This document shows, in pieces, positions 21,408 through 34,600 of a stretch of DNA of 64,000 nt (position 1 is the first letter of the stretch; every line of letters starts with the position of its first letter). The stretch is taken from positions 1-64,000 of the forward strand of contig JAJEKV010000543.1 in NCBI GenBank assembly GCA_021234155.1. The letters run 5' to 3'. The notes under the pieces were generated by a model that was not told where the DNA came from, did not search any database, and was given only the letters and a program-made list of their open reading frames with translations. The stretch comes from Isoetes taiwanensis (Eukaryota > Streptophyta > Lycopodiopsida > Isoetales > Isoetaceae). Made by a program: the position numbers and the translations under genes.

Positions 21408-21870
21408 CATCCTTAAGGCCCCGAAGGGGCCAAAAAAAATTTTAGTTAACACAAACTATTAACACACAACTAACATTATTAACATAAACCATTGCATTTG
21501 ACACATTTAAATTAAAATCCCCCTTAAACCCCCTTTGGTTTGGGTGCATATTCACCGGGGGGGTTACGTAGGGCAGCGAGAGCCTCAAAAAATTTACAAT
21601 ACATGTACAAAATTAACACCATTAAGTACATTGTCTCAAACCTTATAGTATTTTGCAAACCTTAATATACAACATACAAAAACTTGTACATGCATACCCC
21701 ACAAACGAGGATCGCTATGTACGGTCCAGATCTTGGAATAAAGGGCAAATATGCCCATCCGATAGCTCTCGTTTGCCCGAAGTAACCCCCCGTGTGAATA
21801 TGCACCCAAACCAAAGGGGGTTTAAGGGGGATTTTAATTTAAATGTGTCAAATGCAATGGTTTATGTTAA
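21408..21870. mobile_element. foldback MITE family F, copy B (complete)
   Basis: The left arm (ggccccgaaggggccaaaaa at 21418, then cccccttaaaccccctttgg) is answered by an inverted right arm (ccaaagggggtttaaggggg, about 21805). Together they enclose a centre of about 230 bp with ccccacaaacgaggatcgct. Partial copies are at 14310-14634 and 56325-56697. No coding capacity. Confidence 0.8.
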
Positions 21871-22534
21871 TAATGTAAAAAGTGTTCTGTGTATATTGAT
21901 GTATTGTTACCTACAAATGCTATTGAAACACCACATTCTTCTTACTAAAACAAGAAAATGTTAAACCACCCACTACTACAATGCAAAAATTTGCAACAAT
22001 GCAAAACAGCATGTGACACAACAAAACACTATATTGAGAAAAGGGTATGCAAAAGTGGCGTGCTTTTGGAACAGACATAAATCCAATTTAAATGAATGAT
22101 GGTTGCAACATTTTTGTAGTGTTTCAAAGTAGCTACATGATTTGCATCTTTATAGTAGTTTGTGCTCGTTGTTGGGGGAATTGTATACAAAAACCTTTAG
22201 GTCTTTAGAGAACTTTAATGGAAGTCCTTGTGAAACCTAGACATTGAGTGTTAGTTGTCGTTGTCATGGGTAGAATCTGTTGAAGCCCGAAGTATCTGCT
22301 GGAATGGTTACCATTATCGAAGCTTGGGCTGGTTGCACATGAAGGAGGTGGAATTGATGAAGGAGCAATATCTTGTGATATTAGAGAAATTTGCATCAAA
22401 TTCCTTTTTGGCTTCACCTTTGCATCTTAATTATTCCATGAGATCCATATATGTTTCTATTCATGTTTTTCAGTTATGTACCTTTTGTATAAAAATGTTA
22501 TATACATTTTGAAATTTTTTCGGCTAGCCATACT

Positions 22535-22690
22535 CTAAAAAAATATATATATATATATGCGTATATCAAATTCAAAATACGTTGTATATCTAACTCGATA
22601 TACACTATATATATATCGTATAAGATGTATATATATCATATAGATCGAACTTGATATGTATATGTAACTCGTTATATGATTTGTTTTGAA
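22535..22690. repeat. AT-rich simple and palindromic repeat
   Basis: (AT)n followed by several variants of tcgatatac / gtatatatat. No gene. Confidence 0.75.
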
Positions 22691-22719
22691 TGTATAGTTA
22701 GGGTGCCAATAGTAGCACC

Positions 22720-23160
22720 GAGTTGGTAATGCACTATTATGTTGCTTTATCAAATTTGCAAAGGCATTTGACCGAGTTTCAAGGAGAAAATTAGGAGATT
22801 GAAATGGCACAATTAAAGGTTCCAACTGAGTTGAAACAAGAGTAGCATGTTTGTACAAAAAAGTACCAGCTAAATTGTCTTTCCTCTTAATGGGCTGGGA
22901 AAAATTGAATGTCATGTTGGTGCTAAACATGGATGTCCGCTGTCGTCAACTTGATTTGATTTGTACATTGATGATATAGAAAACTGGCTTGCTAAAGAAG
23001 GGGGAACGCTATAAACCTTGCTGGATGTGGCCACTCCTCCTGGATTATACCTTTTTCAGTATGTGGAAGTTGGATAAGATGCTAAACATTTTCGGCAACC
23101 TAGTGGTAGCAGATCTTGCTATCCAGGATCTAGTGAATGCACCATAATGTATACCTGCAG
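22720..23160 (+). mobile_element. LINE reverse transcriptase fragment
   Basis: Shifting frames give KAFDRVSRRKLGD (about 22757-22795), LKVPTEL and GAKHGCPLSST with DLYIDDIENWLAKEGGT (about 22918-23008). These match the plant non-LTR retrotransposon RT blocks KAFDRVPR, GVKQGCPLSPTLF and LYIDE. Several stops and indels are present. No endonuclease, tail or target duplication seen. A 5'- and 3'-truncated old copy. Confidence 0.75.
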
Positions 23161-23300
23161 ATATGAATCGAAACCTTGACTTTGTATGGTTAATTATAGG
23201 GCATATGTTATTATTAACCTTCCAATTTTGGCTCGGGATAGACCATATAGTTTTAGGCCGTCAATTTTCTATCTACTTTTGTCTGACAAAGTTATAATGC

Positions 23301-23545
23301 TTAATCTATGACATCTTGCTCCTGGGTTACGCCCAATGATCGGAATAGGTCACTACTTTTATTATGTATTTTTCTTATCATCTCCATCTTCTCGCACTCA
23401 TACCCAAACGTTGCTGCTGAAGTCGAACTTTCAAATGAAATACAACATCCTTGCCCAAGGAACCAGCCCCATTGGATCTTCTCGGTCCCCTGGCTAACAT
23501 TCTGCCGGAGCTCCAAGAGGTTCCTTAACTCTTGTGCGCACTTTC
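23301..23545 (-). CDS. possible exon, unknown
   Basis: The minus strand is open for about 80 codons, with ELRNLLELRQNVSQGTEKIQ near its start and SLGVTQEQDVID before the stop. Composition is protein-like, but there is no recognised family and no clear start. Could be chance. Confidence 0.25.
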
Positions 23546-24950
23546 CTTACCCACTAAATTAGTTGGCACGGTTGCCACTTTCACTCGCACTCTTCACGCT
23601 AGTGGAGCCTGAGCTCTGCATATTTGTAGCTCATGAGATAAAGCTGTAACTATCATCTAGCCTCAAGTACTCTTCTATGGCCCCATTCTAGCAGCCATGA
23701 CTGATAGAATACTAGAAACGTGTGCCCGACGATGCCGGGCATTAGTCGTGGACGTGTAGAATGAGTAGACGTAACAGGGTTTGTAGGTGGAGCTAAAAGC
23801 ACTAAATGTATTCATGTTTATAGATGTAATGAAGTGTCAGGCATTAGCTGGAGATAGGTACGAACTATTGACAACATGGAGTGAAATAGAATGCATAGAT
23901 GTAATGGAGTCCATCCAGTTAAGGTTTGCTTTAGGGTTTTGTAGAAGATTGCAAGTCTAATGCCTGGTCAATAAAATTGCATTTATAAGGTGTGATAGAT
24001 CCTATTAGCATTCGCATTCTATTTATTCATTTGTTTTTTAATATTAGGGTGAAGGAACATTTCACCTATTGAAGCCTAGCTTAAATTAAAAAGTACCTTA
24101 CGACGTACGCCAAACGACCAAAGATGTCAACACGTTTGATTTGTATGCCTGTGATTGCGCCATGTGGTTCCTACCAACCACGACTGCAATTTTCCTTCCC
24201 CCGACCATTACATGGGAGAAGGTTCCCCCAGAAGACTCTTATACAGGATGTGAAAGTTCTTCATAGGGGGCTCGTCAACTACTTACCTCGAGTAAGGGTC
24301 CTACCATAAAACCCACCATTGAAATTGTCTCCATCTCTATAAGATGCTGAATACATAGTGATGACGTTATGCTATCTAAACACACATCCCAAACCCTAAC
24401 CTAAATTTGCGTGATGATATGGTCAATAGCATTGCATGCTCCATTCATGTTGCATCCTTTCAGTTCTTCAAGGTTAATAATGTGATAAATCCTTGAACCA
24501 ATTCTAAACTTTAGACCCTAAAACTGTAAACCCTATGCATTAACGTGTGACTTTTCACATGTCTATGTATATGCATAATTATTTAATGTGATCCTAAAGG
24601 AGATAGTTTTCCTCAATATATATAAGGATGATTGTCCACAAAGGATGGGTTTAGGGTTTGAGATTAAAACCAGCCAAAGTAATAAATAGAATAGATTAAC
24701 GAATAGAACCAGCCAATGATTTGAGCTGAAATATAACTCTAAGTTTGTCTTCCCTTTTAAACTAAAAACCTGCATTCATGTGTAAGCATTCCATAAAACC
24801 AGCGTAGTTGAAAAATGAAACCAACCCAAATACAAAAAGAATGCATGCATGCTGTAAATAAAGTCCATTGCGACCTGGAATTGGATCTTTGCGCTCCAGA
24901 ATGGAAATGCTTGTTCAGTGTTCAAACGTAAATGACGCCAAGATCAGAGG
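23546..24950. other. no recognised feature
   Basis: AT-rich DNA with only short frames on both strands. Nothing assignable. Confidence 0.4.
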
Positions 24951-24954
24951 CAAA

Positions 24955-25165
24955 AATCGATATGAGGCGCCAGATAAGAGAGCAAAAGACTCGCAGGGAG
25001 TAACAAATTCATAGGAAGGACCAAAGAGGAATTCAAATTTCGGCATTGAAGGTAGGCAACCAGCATCCCGCAAGAAAGCCGCAAGCGGGAAGGGAATGCC
25101 GCAACATGCGGCGTTCCTGCACGCAAACCAACACCATCTCTTTTTAAAAAAGAAGATGTGAATTT
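24955..25165 (+). repeat. dispersed repeat R2, short copy
   Basis: Begins gaggcgccagataagagagc and ends with a GC-rich hairpin (gccgcaacatgcggcgttcc) and aaaagaagat. The same ends occur at 28293 and 29175, about 880 bp apart, so this copy lacks the middle. Confidence 0.6.
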
Positions 25166-25262
25166 TATAAACATTGTAGGTTCACTATGTGGAAAGGTAA
25201 TGCCAAAATAATTCCCTAATGTGAATTTTATGAACATTGTAGGATCACTACGTTACAAACAT
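25152..25262 (+). repeat. tandem duplication
   Basis: tgtgaattttat(a/g)aacattgtagg followed by tcacta occurs at 25158 and 25220, and acattgtgc is then repeated. Confidence 0.6.
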
Positions 25263-25726
25263 TGTGCATTGACTTTACAAACATTGTGCGCTTGTTCTAA
25301 AGTTATTTCTAATATTCAAGAATATATGTTATTTGTTCAAACCAAGAAGCATCACATTTCTAAGGATGTTTCACATTCAACATTACTCCTATTTATTTGT
25401 ATGACATTCAACATGAAATGAATTAGAGAACTTCGAAACAATCAATTGTTACGTAAACCAAAAGATCCTAGATCTGAAATTCATCTAGTTTGCTCAGCAT
25501 ATATGCTGACCTTGGCCTCTCTTCATGCTTTCTCAATTTAAGCATGCACCTTGCTATTGGATCTAGGCAATTCCATACTCTTTCAATCATGGAACTTAAT
25601 GACATATATAGACAATGTTTTTCACGATCTGCAGGTCAAAATTTTACCAGATGTAAGTATATAGCTCCAACATTACTTAAGGCATGTAACTAAGAGGTAC
25701 ACTGCAATCTTTTATCTTATTCAACA

Positions 25727-25812
25727 CATTAGAATAACAATGGGGACAATGGGATGCTTCTTGTGCACATTAGAATAACAATAAGGACAATGGGATCCTT
25801 CTTGTGCAAACT
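25727..25812 (+). repeat. 43-bp tandem duplication
   Basis: cacattagaataacaat followed by ggacaatgggat(g/c)cttcttgtgc occurs twice in tandem. Confidence 0.8.
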
Positions 25813-28285
25813 TGGGCTTGGTGAGAAGAGCATAGTCCTTTGCTATTGCATCAAAAGAATTACAACATAATAGAGAATGTGATTTCAAATGGTAAATCCT
25901 TCTTGTGGTGGTGGCAGCAGCAGCTAAGAAAGTCGTAATGCATAACCCCAAATACAATATAACCCAAAGTAAAATGAAACATGTTGCATTCATCAGCTTA
26001 GCATTACCTTTCCGTTCTATACTTCAACATCAGACAGGTCACCATCAGACAGGTCACCACAGTGATAATGATGAGGAATCTAGCATAAACAATAATCTCA
26101 TTGGTGTTGACCAAAAGATTTGTCAAACAAAAAGCAGTCTTCCTGCCTGTAGCAGGTTATGACTTATACCTGTGTTTATGTATCCTTTACACTGGCTGCT
26201 AGCATCTAGCTTTACAAATCCACAGAAAGTAACATATCAGACTCATTGCTAAAAGAAAACTTTGCCATGGCCATTGCCCCCAATAATGGACATGGTAAAC
26301 CAAGCTGTTTAGAAAGTCCTGAATACATTTTACTTTTCTCTTGAACGACACAGACACAACATGAGAAAACATAGCAAAATTTGAGCAAAACTTTCAAATG
26401 AAGCAAATGTCTTACTATAATTGAGAAAAGCAGAAGATCATGGGCTATTAACTGGCTAGCTCTACAACTTCTAGCTTACTATATTCATGCACAATGGCTC
26501 AGACTGATACAAAATAATTAAGACGGAGCTTCCCTCACAAATGTTACTTATATTTTTCAAAAATTACATTGCATTCTTTTAAAAAAGTTTAAACCAAAAC
26601 GATTTACCTGCTCGTTGCACTCCTCTGATAAGAGATGGCCAATTCTTGACTCTGCCCAAATGAATATGATATTGACAAATAATAACATTTTTGCCATGAT
26701 AAATGACTTTTATATTCTTACTCGCTTCTCCTTGTCGTCATGCATCTCCATTGTCCGCAATGGTTTCTCTGCAAGATGTTAAAAGAGATATGGGCATTTA
26801 AAAGCAATCAAATATGAGATCAAGTAGCAGACATCGAAATGCATCAAGTTCTTAGGAGATGGCCAGCCACACCATTTAAGGAAAATGTGGCCACAAGTAT
26901 GAAACTAATTATCAATAATGCTAGTATGCTCTAATTCCATATGGACATGCTATTACAAAGTCATAGAAGCAAAACCCCCAAGATTTTCAAGAAAATCAAT
27001 ATCAACTACAGGGCAAGGGTTACATAACTGCATTGAAGGATTGTAAGCTTTGCACCGCACATTCAAGAGGGCTTGTTGCAGCACAGTACCTGTTACTCAG
27101 TCCTGCAATCCATCCGCACAGATATATAATATACAATATGTACTTTAAATGACTAAAATTAAGCATCTTGTGCTGAGCAATTAAATGTAACAAACTTAGA
27201 TTGCCACATTTGATCTTCAATAACCCTTTGCATCATTATGATCGCATATCCTACAAATGCATTAGATGGACTCTTAGACATGACCTGATACTGGGATGGT
27301 CTAGAAATAAACGTTTACCTTCAACTTTTAAGGGGCCCGTAAAGGCTGTTCTTGGGAAATCCCTAAACCCAAACGAAATAAATCTCCTCAAAGCCCTAAC
27401 ATGCCATAGCAAGCATTAACACCGTAAACATATTCCCAAACGACTGTCACCTGTGCAACTGTTTGTAGAGAAGAAATTTGCAGAATGACCTGGAGGTTAC
27501 CTTGGATCGACGAATGCTGTCTCCACCAACAGATTTGGCAAAAGCTGGCTGGAATAGAACATGAAAAGGAGAAGGATTGGAGGCAATGTATACTTCCATA
27601 GCCACAAACCAAGATTTACAGCAGAGCAGACGCCAATTGTTTTTGCTCACACATTCCCGTGATCAGAAAGTTTAGCAATAACAAATTGAAACGGGAAGAA
27701 AGGCTCCAGACAGAGAAACAAACATCATAAGAACTGTACTGTCAAACTGTTAAAGGATTCCAGAGAAAGAAAATAAAGATCATGAAAAGCCAGGCACGTG
27801 TTCCTTGATCAAAGCATCATCGCTAAACAAAAATGCAGTAAACAAAAATGCATGCACGAAATTAGAAAAGAAGGATGTACCTGCTAAAGAGCATGGAAGC
27901 TGTTTGAAGCTCTTTGTCTGGAATCCTGAAGCTAAGAACGGCTCCTGTAAGATGGCTTCAAGAACTACTTCTCTTCCAAAGCAGTAAGAACGGCTCCAGA
28001 AACTCTTAAGAAGAGCTCCAAGAATGCCTTCTCTTCCAAACCCCAAGTTAAGAACGGCTCCAAATGCAAACGTGAAAGGATTGTTTCCTGGCCAATACCG
28101 GCTTCTGTTTCTGTAAAATCCATCCCTTAGACAAATAAGAAAATCGACATGTTGCTTGCAGATGAAATGCCACTTTTGCTTGCAGGTGAAATGCCATAAT
28201 GAAAAATCCACAGTGTTTCTTGCAGATTGAATGCCATAAGAGAAAACTTAATGTCTATAGAGTACTTTACTCACCATATAACATT
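25813..28285. other. no gene recognised; small internal repeats
   Basis: Contains a 17-bp duplication (catcagacaggtcacc, 26025-26058), repeated taagaacggctcc motifs (27930-28060) and repeated cttgcagatgaaatgcca motifs (28150-28235). The block tttaaggggcccgtaaa at 27327 resembles tttaaggggcccataaa at 43118, and the sequence downstream is also faintly similar. Possibly untranslated or promoter sequence of a family. No protein seen. Confidence 0.35.
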
Positions 28286-28289
28286 CAAC

Positions 28290-29178
28290 CCAGTGAGGCG
28301 CCAAGATGAGAGAGCAAAAATAGACTTGCAGTCGAGTGAGAAAATTGTAGCAAGAAGTGACATTGAATCGAAGTTTTTTCCATCGGCACAAATGAAAACC
28401 CTAAGGCCAAGCTTTTCATAAGAAGCTGAATTTGCTCTTGTTTGCAAAAGAATGCCAACTAAAAAGAATGGCAAGCCAGCATTCCATGACTACGAAAACA
28501 CTTAGAATTTTGATGCATTTTTTAATACAAATGGCAAGAAAAACTTACAACTATGATGTGCTCTTGTTTGCAGTAGAAGATCAACGTCCCCAAACTGTTA
28601 CATGAATGGGTCTTGCAAAGTTTAGGGTCATATCCGGCAAACAAAGAGAAATAAAAGAGAAGAAATGGCTCACCTTAAATGAAATGCAAGATCTGAAATG
28701 CAGAATCCGATACAGCAGGACCCATCTGAAGAACTTGTGGCACACTGAGGGAGCAATTCTAGAAGCCAAAATCATGAAGCACCAAAGCCAGTGAAAACCT
28801 TGAGCTTCTGATTTTGGAAGCGACAGAATCAGCGCAACAGAATTAGCGCAGAGGGCTCATATTGTAGATTATGGGATTGTGCAGGGGATTCAATGGGCAG
28901 CTCTGTTTCAAGCATTTGCGATGGGAAACAGGCCGACTCCGAAGATAACAATCTCGGGAGTTCCCAATTCAAATTCATCAAAAAAAAAATCAGTTGCTAC
29001 GACAGAAATTAGGATACAAATTTCTTCACACACGAATGAAGAGCATTTAAAGATGTGGGGCGGCGAGATTTAAAATTGGCCTTTTGCGTCCCGCACGGGA
29101 AGAAGGGAACGCCGCATGCGGCGTTACATGCGGCGTTCCATGGCGCACGCACCCCAACACCATCACAAAATAAAAAAG
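28290..29178 (+). repeat. dispersed repeat R2, long copy
   Basis: Starts gaggcgccaagatgagagag and ends gccgcatgcggcgtt, ccaacaccatc and aaaagaagat, as in the short copy at 24955-25165. The middle has a weak coding look on the plus strand but nothing recognisable. Confidence 0.55.
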
Positions 29179-29384
29179 AAGATAAGAGTCTACTAGAACA
29201 ATTTGTACCAGCAACAACAATAGTAGTGTGAATCACACAAGTACAACACACTAATTATTCCAAGTGCTACAAATCTCCAAACTTTCAAAGAGATGTTGTA
29301 TTGAAACAAGAGAGCCAAAATGTGGTCACTAATCTCTTGATCAATCTAACATCTACAACCATTAACTTAAATCATAGTCATAAA

Positions 29385-29585
29385 TAACTACTGTAGCAAA
29401 GGGATCGAAGCAAACCCAAATCAACGAACTAAAAAAGGCGCACTCTAGAAATACTATTTAGTATGCCTCCACGAATACAACGCCAAAATCATAGGAAAAC
29501 CATGTGAAAAACAGTATAAAACCACAAAAAAACCGCCCTGTTATAATGCTACATATTCCGGTCTTCTTTGCTTGACAATTTCACC
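29385..29585 (-). repeat. copia element 2, left LTR, part before the CACTA insertion
   Basis: tgtagcaaagggat(c/t)gaagcaaac at 29392 and cttctttgcttgacaatttc at 29563 match 39084-39148 in the other LTR. Between them this copy has acquired a family M MITE. The outer end of the LTR cannot be placed; TG at 29294 is one candidate. Confidence 0.7.
29405..29560 (-). mobile_element. MITE family M, copy 3, inside copia LTR
   Basis: In inverse it reads tatgtagcattataacaggg, then ttcctatgatt, tctagagtgcgc and gttgattt, as in the other copies. It is absent from the right LTR, so it inserted after the copia element had integrated. Confidence 0.75.
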
Positions 29586-29588
29586 ATC
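29586..29588. repeat. CACTA target-site duplication ATC (left)
   Basis: Matches ATC at 35971-35973. Three bases is the size used by CACTA elements. Confidence 0.8.
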
Positions 29589-29649
29589 CACTACAAGAGA
29601 CAAGGGTATTTAGGGTCACTTTTTGTATCGTTTTTCCCCTCAAAATCAC

Positions 29650-30290
29650 ATGCTGAAAATATTTTAAAAGTGACATAATAAGTGACCTAACGCGTTGACG
29701 TAATTACGTCATCAATAGTGTCACTTTTATCGTCATAAATAATGACAGGAATAGAGGCAGTACTATTGTCACTATTACTGTTATATACTGTATCACAAGT
29801 ATTAATAGACATAGCATCATCTATATAGTCACTAGACATGCCATCTACCACGTCACAAATAATGTCATGCGTATTGATAAAGATAGGGCCATTATTGTTG
29901 TCATTTATAACGTCAAATATAATGACATCCACGTAGTCACCAATAAAGATAGGGGATGATAGAAATGGGGTCATTACGTTGGTCACTAATAACATAAAAA
30001 ATAATGCTACAAATAAGGTTAGTACTTATGCCACATCTATTGTCACACATAGGGTCATTACGTTGGTCACTAATAGCATCAGATAGATAGACACATGGGG
30101 TCCTAACGTTGGTCAGAAATAATGCCACAAATAAGGTTAGTACTTATGCCACATCTATTGTCACACATTTTGATCTAATTAATGTCACCTATACCATTGT
30201 ACAATACATCAACTATAGTGGCACACCAACGATCACAATGACGTTATATATGTCAATGGCAGTATCACGAATAACAACAACAATATTATC
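29650..30290. repeat. CACTA left subterminal repeat array
   Basis: Many variants of gtcactaataatgtca in both orientations. One segment with aaggttagtacttatgccac occurs twice (30016 and 30133). In En/Spm the subterminal motifs bind the TnpA protein; here that role is inferred. Confidence 0.8.
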
Positions 30291-30517
30291 AAATTTAAGG
30301 GTTTTCGTTTTCATGATGCTAGATGCCTTCTCTCTGATTTCTGGGCTCAACAATTGAGAAAGTGAAGCTATCCTCTCCAAAACTTCAGATTGGGTTAGGC
30401 CAGTGCAGGTGCATCTGAAGCATTGCCGGATGTTGAAGCTCTTCTTGATTTTGAACTTGATTTTGCTTGCTTCTTCTGCTGCTGCCCCTCCCTGATTTTT
30501 CTTCTCACACCTTCCAT
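30290..30517 (-). CDS. divergent minus-strand frame in CACTA, possible second gene or captured exon
   Basis: From ATG at 30517 the minus strand reads MEGVRRKIREGQQQKKQAKS, a basic Ser-rich start ending ASDAPALA and stop (30395). In another frame it continues QSEVLERIASLSQLLSPEIR, then EKASSIMKTKTLKF to about 30290. This is head-to-head with the transposase start at 30801. En/Spm elements encode a second DNA-binding protein (TnpA), but from an alternatively spliced transcript, not divergently; capture of a host fragment is the other option. Family unknown. Confidence 0.4.
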
Positions 30518-30756
30518 GGCACTCACGGCACTCACGTAACCAAAAACGATTTGGATTTGGATGGAAGGCAAATAGTAAGGCAAATATGAAATTTAAAGGG
30601 GAAGGAAAAAAACGTTGGGGATGCCAAAATATATGGCACACGAATGAAGCGGCATCCACAAATTCACACCGACTAGCCATTTCTTTCTTAATCGGGCATG
30701 CACAAATTCAAAGCATTTGATATCTCTAATCTGTAAACCCTAATCTCCTAATCCTT

Positions 30757-30767
30757 GTATATAAACT
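30757..30767 (+). promoter_or_regulatory. TATA box of CACTA transposase gene
   Basis: gtatataaact, 34 bp before the first ATG of the transposase gene at 30801 and beyond the subterminal array. Confidence 0.5.
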
Positions 30768-30800
30768 GGATATGCCCCTCCTGAGCACATATCTGTTGCC

Positions 30801-31637
30801 ATGAGGGCTAGTGAGGATGGTGGTGGTGGGAACCCTAAAATGTGCTTTAAGAGTTCAAAATCAAAGTCATCATCTGCATCACCATCACCACGTAGGAAGG
30901 CAGCAATATCGCATTATCGTGACGGCGAGCACAAAGAAGGAAAATAGAAAGGTAATGCAATATAATGTTTTATTTAGTGGCAGGCCTACTGAAGTTTTGC
31001 TTGGAAAAAAATGTAGGAGTCATCCTTCATCTTCATCTTCATCTCCGTCTTTATCATCCTATGGAAGCGACGCATGCGATAAAGTTTTTGATCAAATTGC
31101 ACTATGTTGGTGTATCAAATGTGGAGGAAGTAGGAGAATACCTTTTGACACTAGGGAGCAACATAGGATATCTTATGGATGGTGTCAAGATGCACCCCAT
31201 CCAAGCATGAATGACAAACATATGCAAGACGAGGTACGAATATATTCAATCTTGCTTGTCAATTTTATTTTGCCCATTCTATCCCTAAATAAAATATTAC
31301 TATTGTTTAAATATGTAATTAATATGTAATGTGCATGATATAGGGTATACGCAACCCACTTATCGATGAAGATGTTATTAGGATGCGGACTAGTTGAGGC
31401 TCTTAACCACTTTTTTTTCCTACAAATGAAGCCATCGACGTTGCTCAAACCGAAAACTTAGACCATGATGGCATATATAATGAAGAAAACTTGAGCCACA
31501 TAAACTCTTTGAATATAGAGGATTGTACCCAAATTCTAAAATTTCACGTTTGGCAACGTGTCTGCTAATAATTAATCTCCAACACAAGTGTGGATGGAGC
31601 AACACTAGTGTTTCCCAACTATTGAGGTGAAAGAAAG

Positions 31638-31673
<36 letters not shown>

Positions 31674-34600
31674 TTGTTATAGCATCTAGCTAATATAAAT
31701 GTTTATTTGCAGCTTATTGGGGGATATTCTTCCAGATGGACATTGCCTTCCAAAAAATAGGAGAGAAGCATGTGCTTGCTTAAATCAACTAGGTTTGGAG
31801 TATAATTCTATACATGCATGTCCTAATGATTGCATTCTCTATCGCAATGAGTATGAGAAATTAGAGGTGTGCCCGAAATCACGACGAGCCAAGGTATGAT
31901 ATGAAGATGAAGACATCAAAAGTTCCTAGAAAGATCTTGCGTCAAATGCCACTAATACCAAGGTTGCAAAGAATGTTTCGTTGCCCTTCACTTAGTGCAC
32001 TAATGGAATTTCATTCAAAGCATCGTGAAATACGGATGGTATTTTACGCTTACCAATTGATGGTAAAGCGATGAAGCACATTGAAGATAGGTGGCCAATA
32101 TTTAAGGAAGAACCACGAAACTTACGCCTTGCCATTGGTTTAGATGGTGTTTGCCCTTTTGGACATATGTCCTCTAGTCATAGCGTATGGCCTATTGTGG
32201 TCATAAACTATAACATCCCTCCCTGGATGGCAACAAAAGCAGGACATCTTATGTTGACGCTTATTGTTCCAGGTATATGTTATATCTAATGCATGTATCA
32301 TAGAATTGTTCTCATATGTTCCACTATTTTGTTCATGTCATGTATAGGTAAATACCAAGTAAAGAATATGGACATATATCTTGAGCCACTCATAGAAGAG
32401 TTGCAAGTGCTTTGGAAAGGGATTCAAATGTATGATATAGCGAGGTCACCACATGTATTTACTTTACATGCTATATGTTGTTTCACAATCCATGACTATC
32501 CAGGACTAAGCGTTGCATCAGGTGCGTATTATACTTTTGCCATAATGAATGGTATAGATGATAAATGTATATGATATATTTGTCTTTAATGTTTAGGCTT
32601 GCAAACAAGTGGCTATTCAGATTGCCCATCCTGTGGCTCTAACTTGCCATGTTATTACTCAAAACATCTTTCCAAACAGATATATCGTGGGCATAAGAAA
32701 TTTTTGCCGCCAAAGCACCATATGTGTGGGAAAGCAAACACTGAAAAGGTGAAAAGGAGAACTCCGAAGGATTGGTTAGATACTTGGGAAAGTGCTCGAG
32801 AGTCCCAAAATGTAAATGATGATAACTTGATCACTCCACCTCCTGGTATGAAACGCCTATCTATTTTCTACCGCCTTGAATATTGGTCACAACTTCAAAT
32901 TGTACATTTGCTTGACCCCATGCATATCTTTAAAAATGTTGCCCACTCAATTTGGAGACACTTGACTGGGGATTGGGAGACTTTGGGATGTAGAAATGAT
33001 TTAAAGGAGTTGAATATAATGCCCAAGCTATGGCCATCAAATGTCGGAGGGAAGCTGAAGCATGCCCCTTGGGTTTTAAGTAAGAAAGAAGAGAAACAAG
33101 TGAAAAACGTAATATGTAGTATGAGAACACCAACGGGTTATGGTAGCATCACTACGTAAGGCATTCACCAAAGATGGTAAATTAAGTGCATTGAAATCAC
33201 ATGATTGGCACAAATTTTTGCAAGTAAGTCTATTTGCCCTTTCTTACAAATTGTTTTTGGTGCTAAATTTCATATGTGTGTCATTCTTTTCAGCATATTC
33301 TACCATGCGCAATTGATAATTGCTTACTTGTAGAAGATTCGAGATTGCATTTACAGACTAGGGAAATTTGCAAGGTACATTGTCATTCTGTATACTAGGT
33401 CAAGCGAGTGATATATAAAGCACACTTTAATTTCTCCATTATATTTTGCATGATAGATGGGTTTCATTAAAAGAGATTGATTCTTCCGATATATCAAAGA
33501 TGGAGGTTGAAATTGCAGAGCTATTGTGCATGTTTGAACGAGAATTTCCTACTAGCCTATTTGATCTGCAGTTACATCTTCTAGTACACATTCCTAAAGA
33601 GATCCGATTGGTTGGACCAGCTCCTGGACGTTGGATGTTCTTTTTAGAAAGATATATGAAAGTTTTAAAAGGCTTTGTCCGCCAAATGGCCCGTCCAGAA
33701 GCATGTATGGCTGAAGGGCACTTGGTGCAGGAGATTCTTTTCTTCATGAGTGATGCTACTATATCAATAGATGCTGATGCTCCTAGTATATGGAAAAGAG
33801 AACAATCTGTAGAGGATATGGGAGAAGTTCTTGAGGGCCTTGGGGTGGAGCGCAAACTTAGTGATGAAATGTACTTGGAGATCAATAAGTTTATCATGGC
33901 GAATTCTGAAAGTTTGGACCCATGGAGAGAAAAATATGAGGTCATCCGAAAGGAAAGAGAAGTTGCTAGAAAAATCCATGGTCCGCAAAAGAGATCACGA
34001 TATGGAAAACATGCAAAGGCCTTTAAAGATTTGGAAAAATTACCTGATGTTATGCCACGTGATTGGTTGTTGAGTGAGATGGTGGATGCACAAGAACAAG
34101 GTATGGAAATTCCACAAGATGATTACAATATAGCGCTTGGATCTTCAAGGAAGGTACGTTATTTCTATACATATTCATATTGTTTGTAATTTTCCATTGA
34201 ATTTGTGTTAATCTTATAGGACTTTATTTACAGGTAAGATTCCACACATCAATGTGGGCATATGGTCAACATTTTAGGATTATGGACGTTGATAAAGGTC
34301 GAGTTACATATGATAGTGGAGTTGCTGCTTGTTTTGAGCAAAAAAGTCAAGCTTCCAGCAGAGACAGTCGTCCAATTGATGGTGACCTTAATTATGTTGG
34401 TCAAATACTGGAGATCATTGAAGTGGATTTTCGTTCTTTCAAGGTTAATTTGCTAAAAGTAAAATGGTTCAAATCATCTTATCGAGGGAAAAATCGCACA
34501 ATCGGCAAACATCCTTCTGGCTTTTATGAGGTTAATTCAACTCAATTCTTAAGAGAAATGAATGAGCCATTTGTTTTTCCTAGTCAAGTCGAACAGGTTT

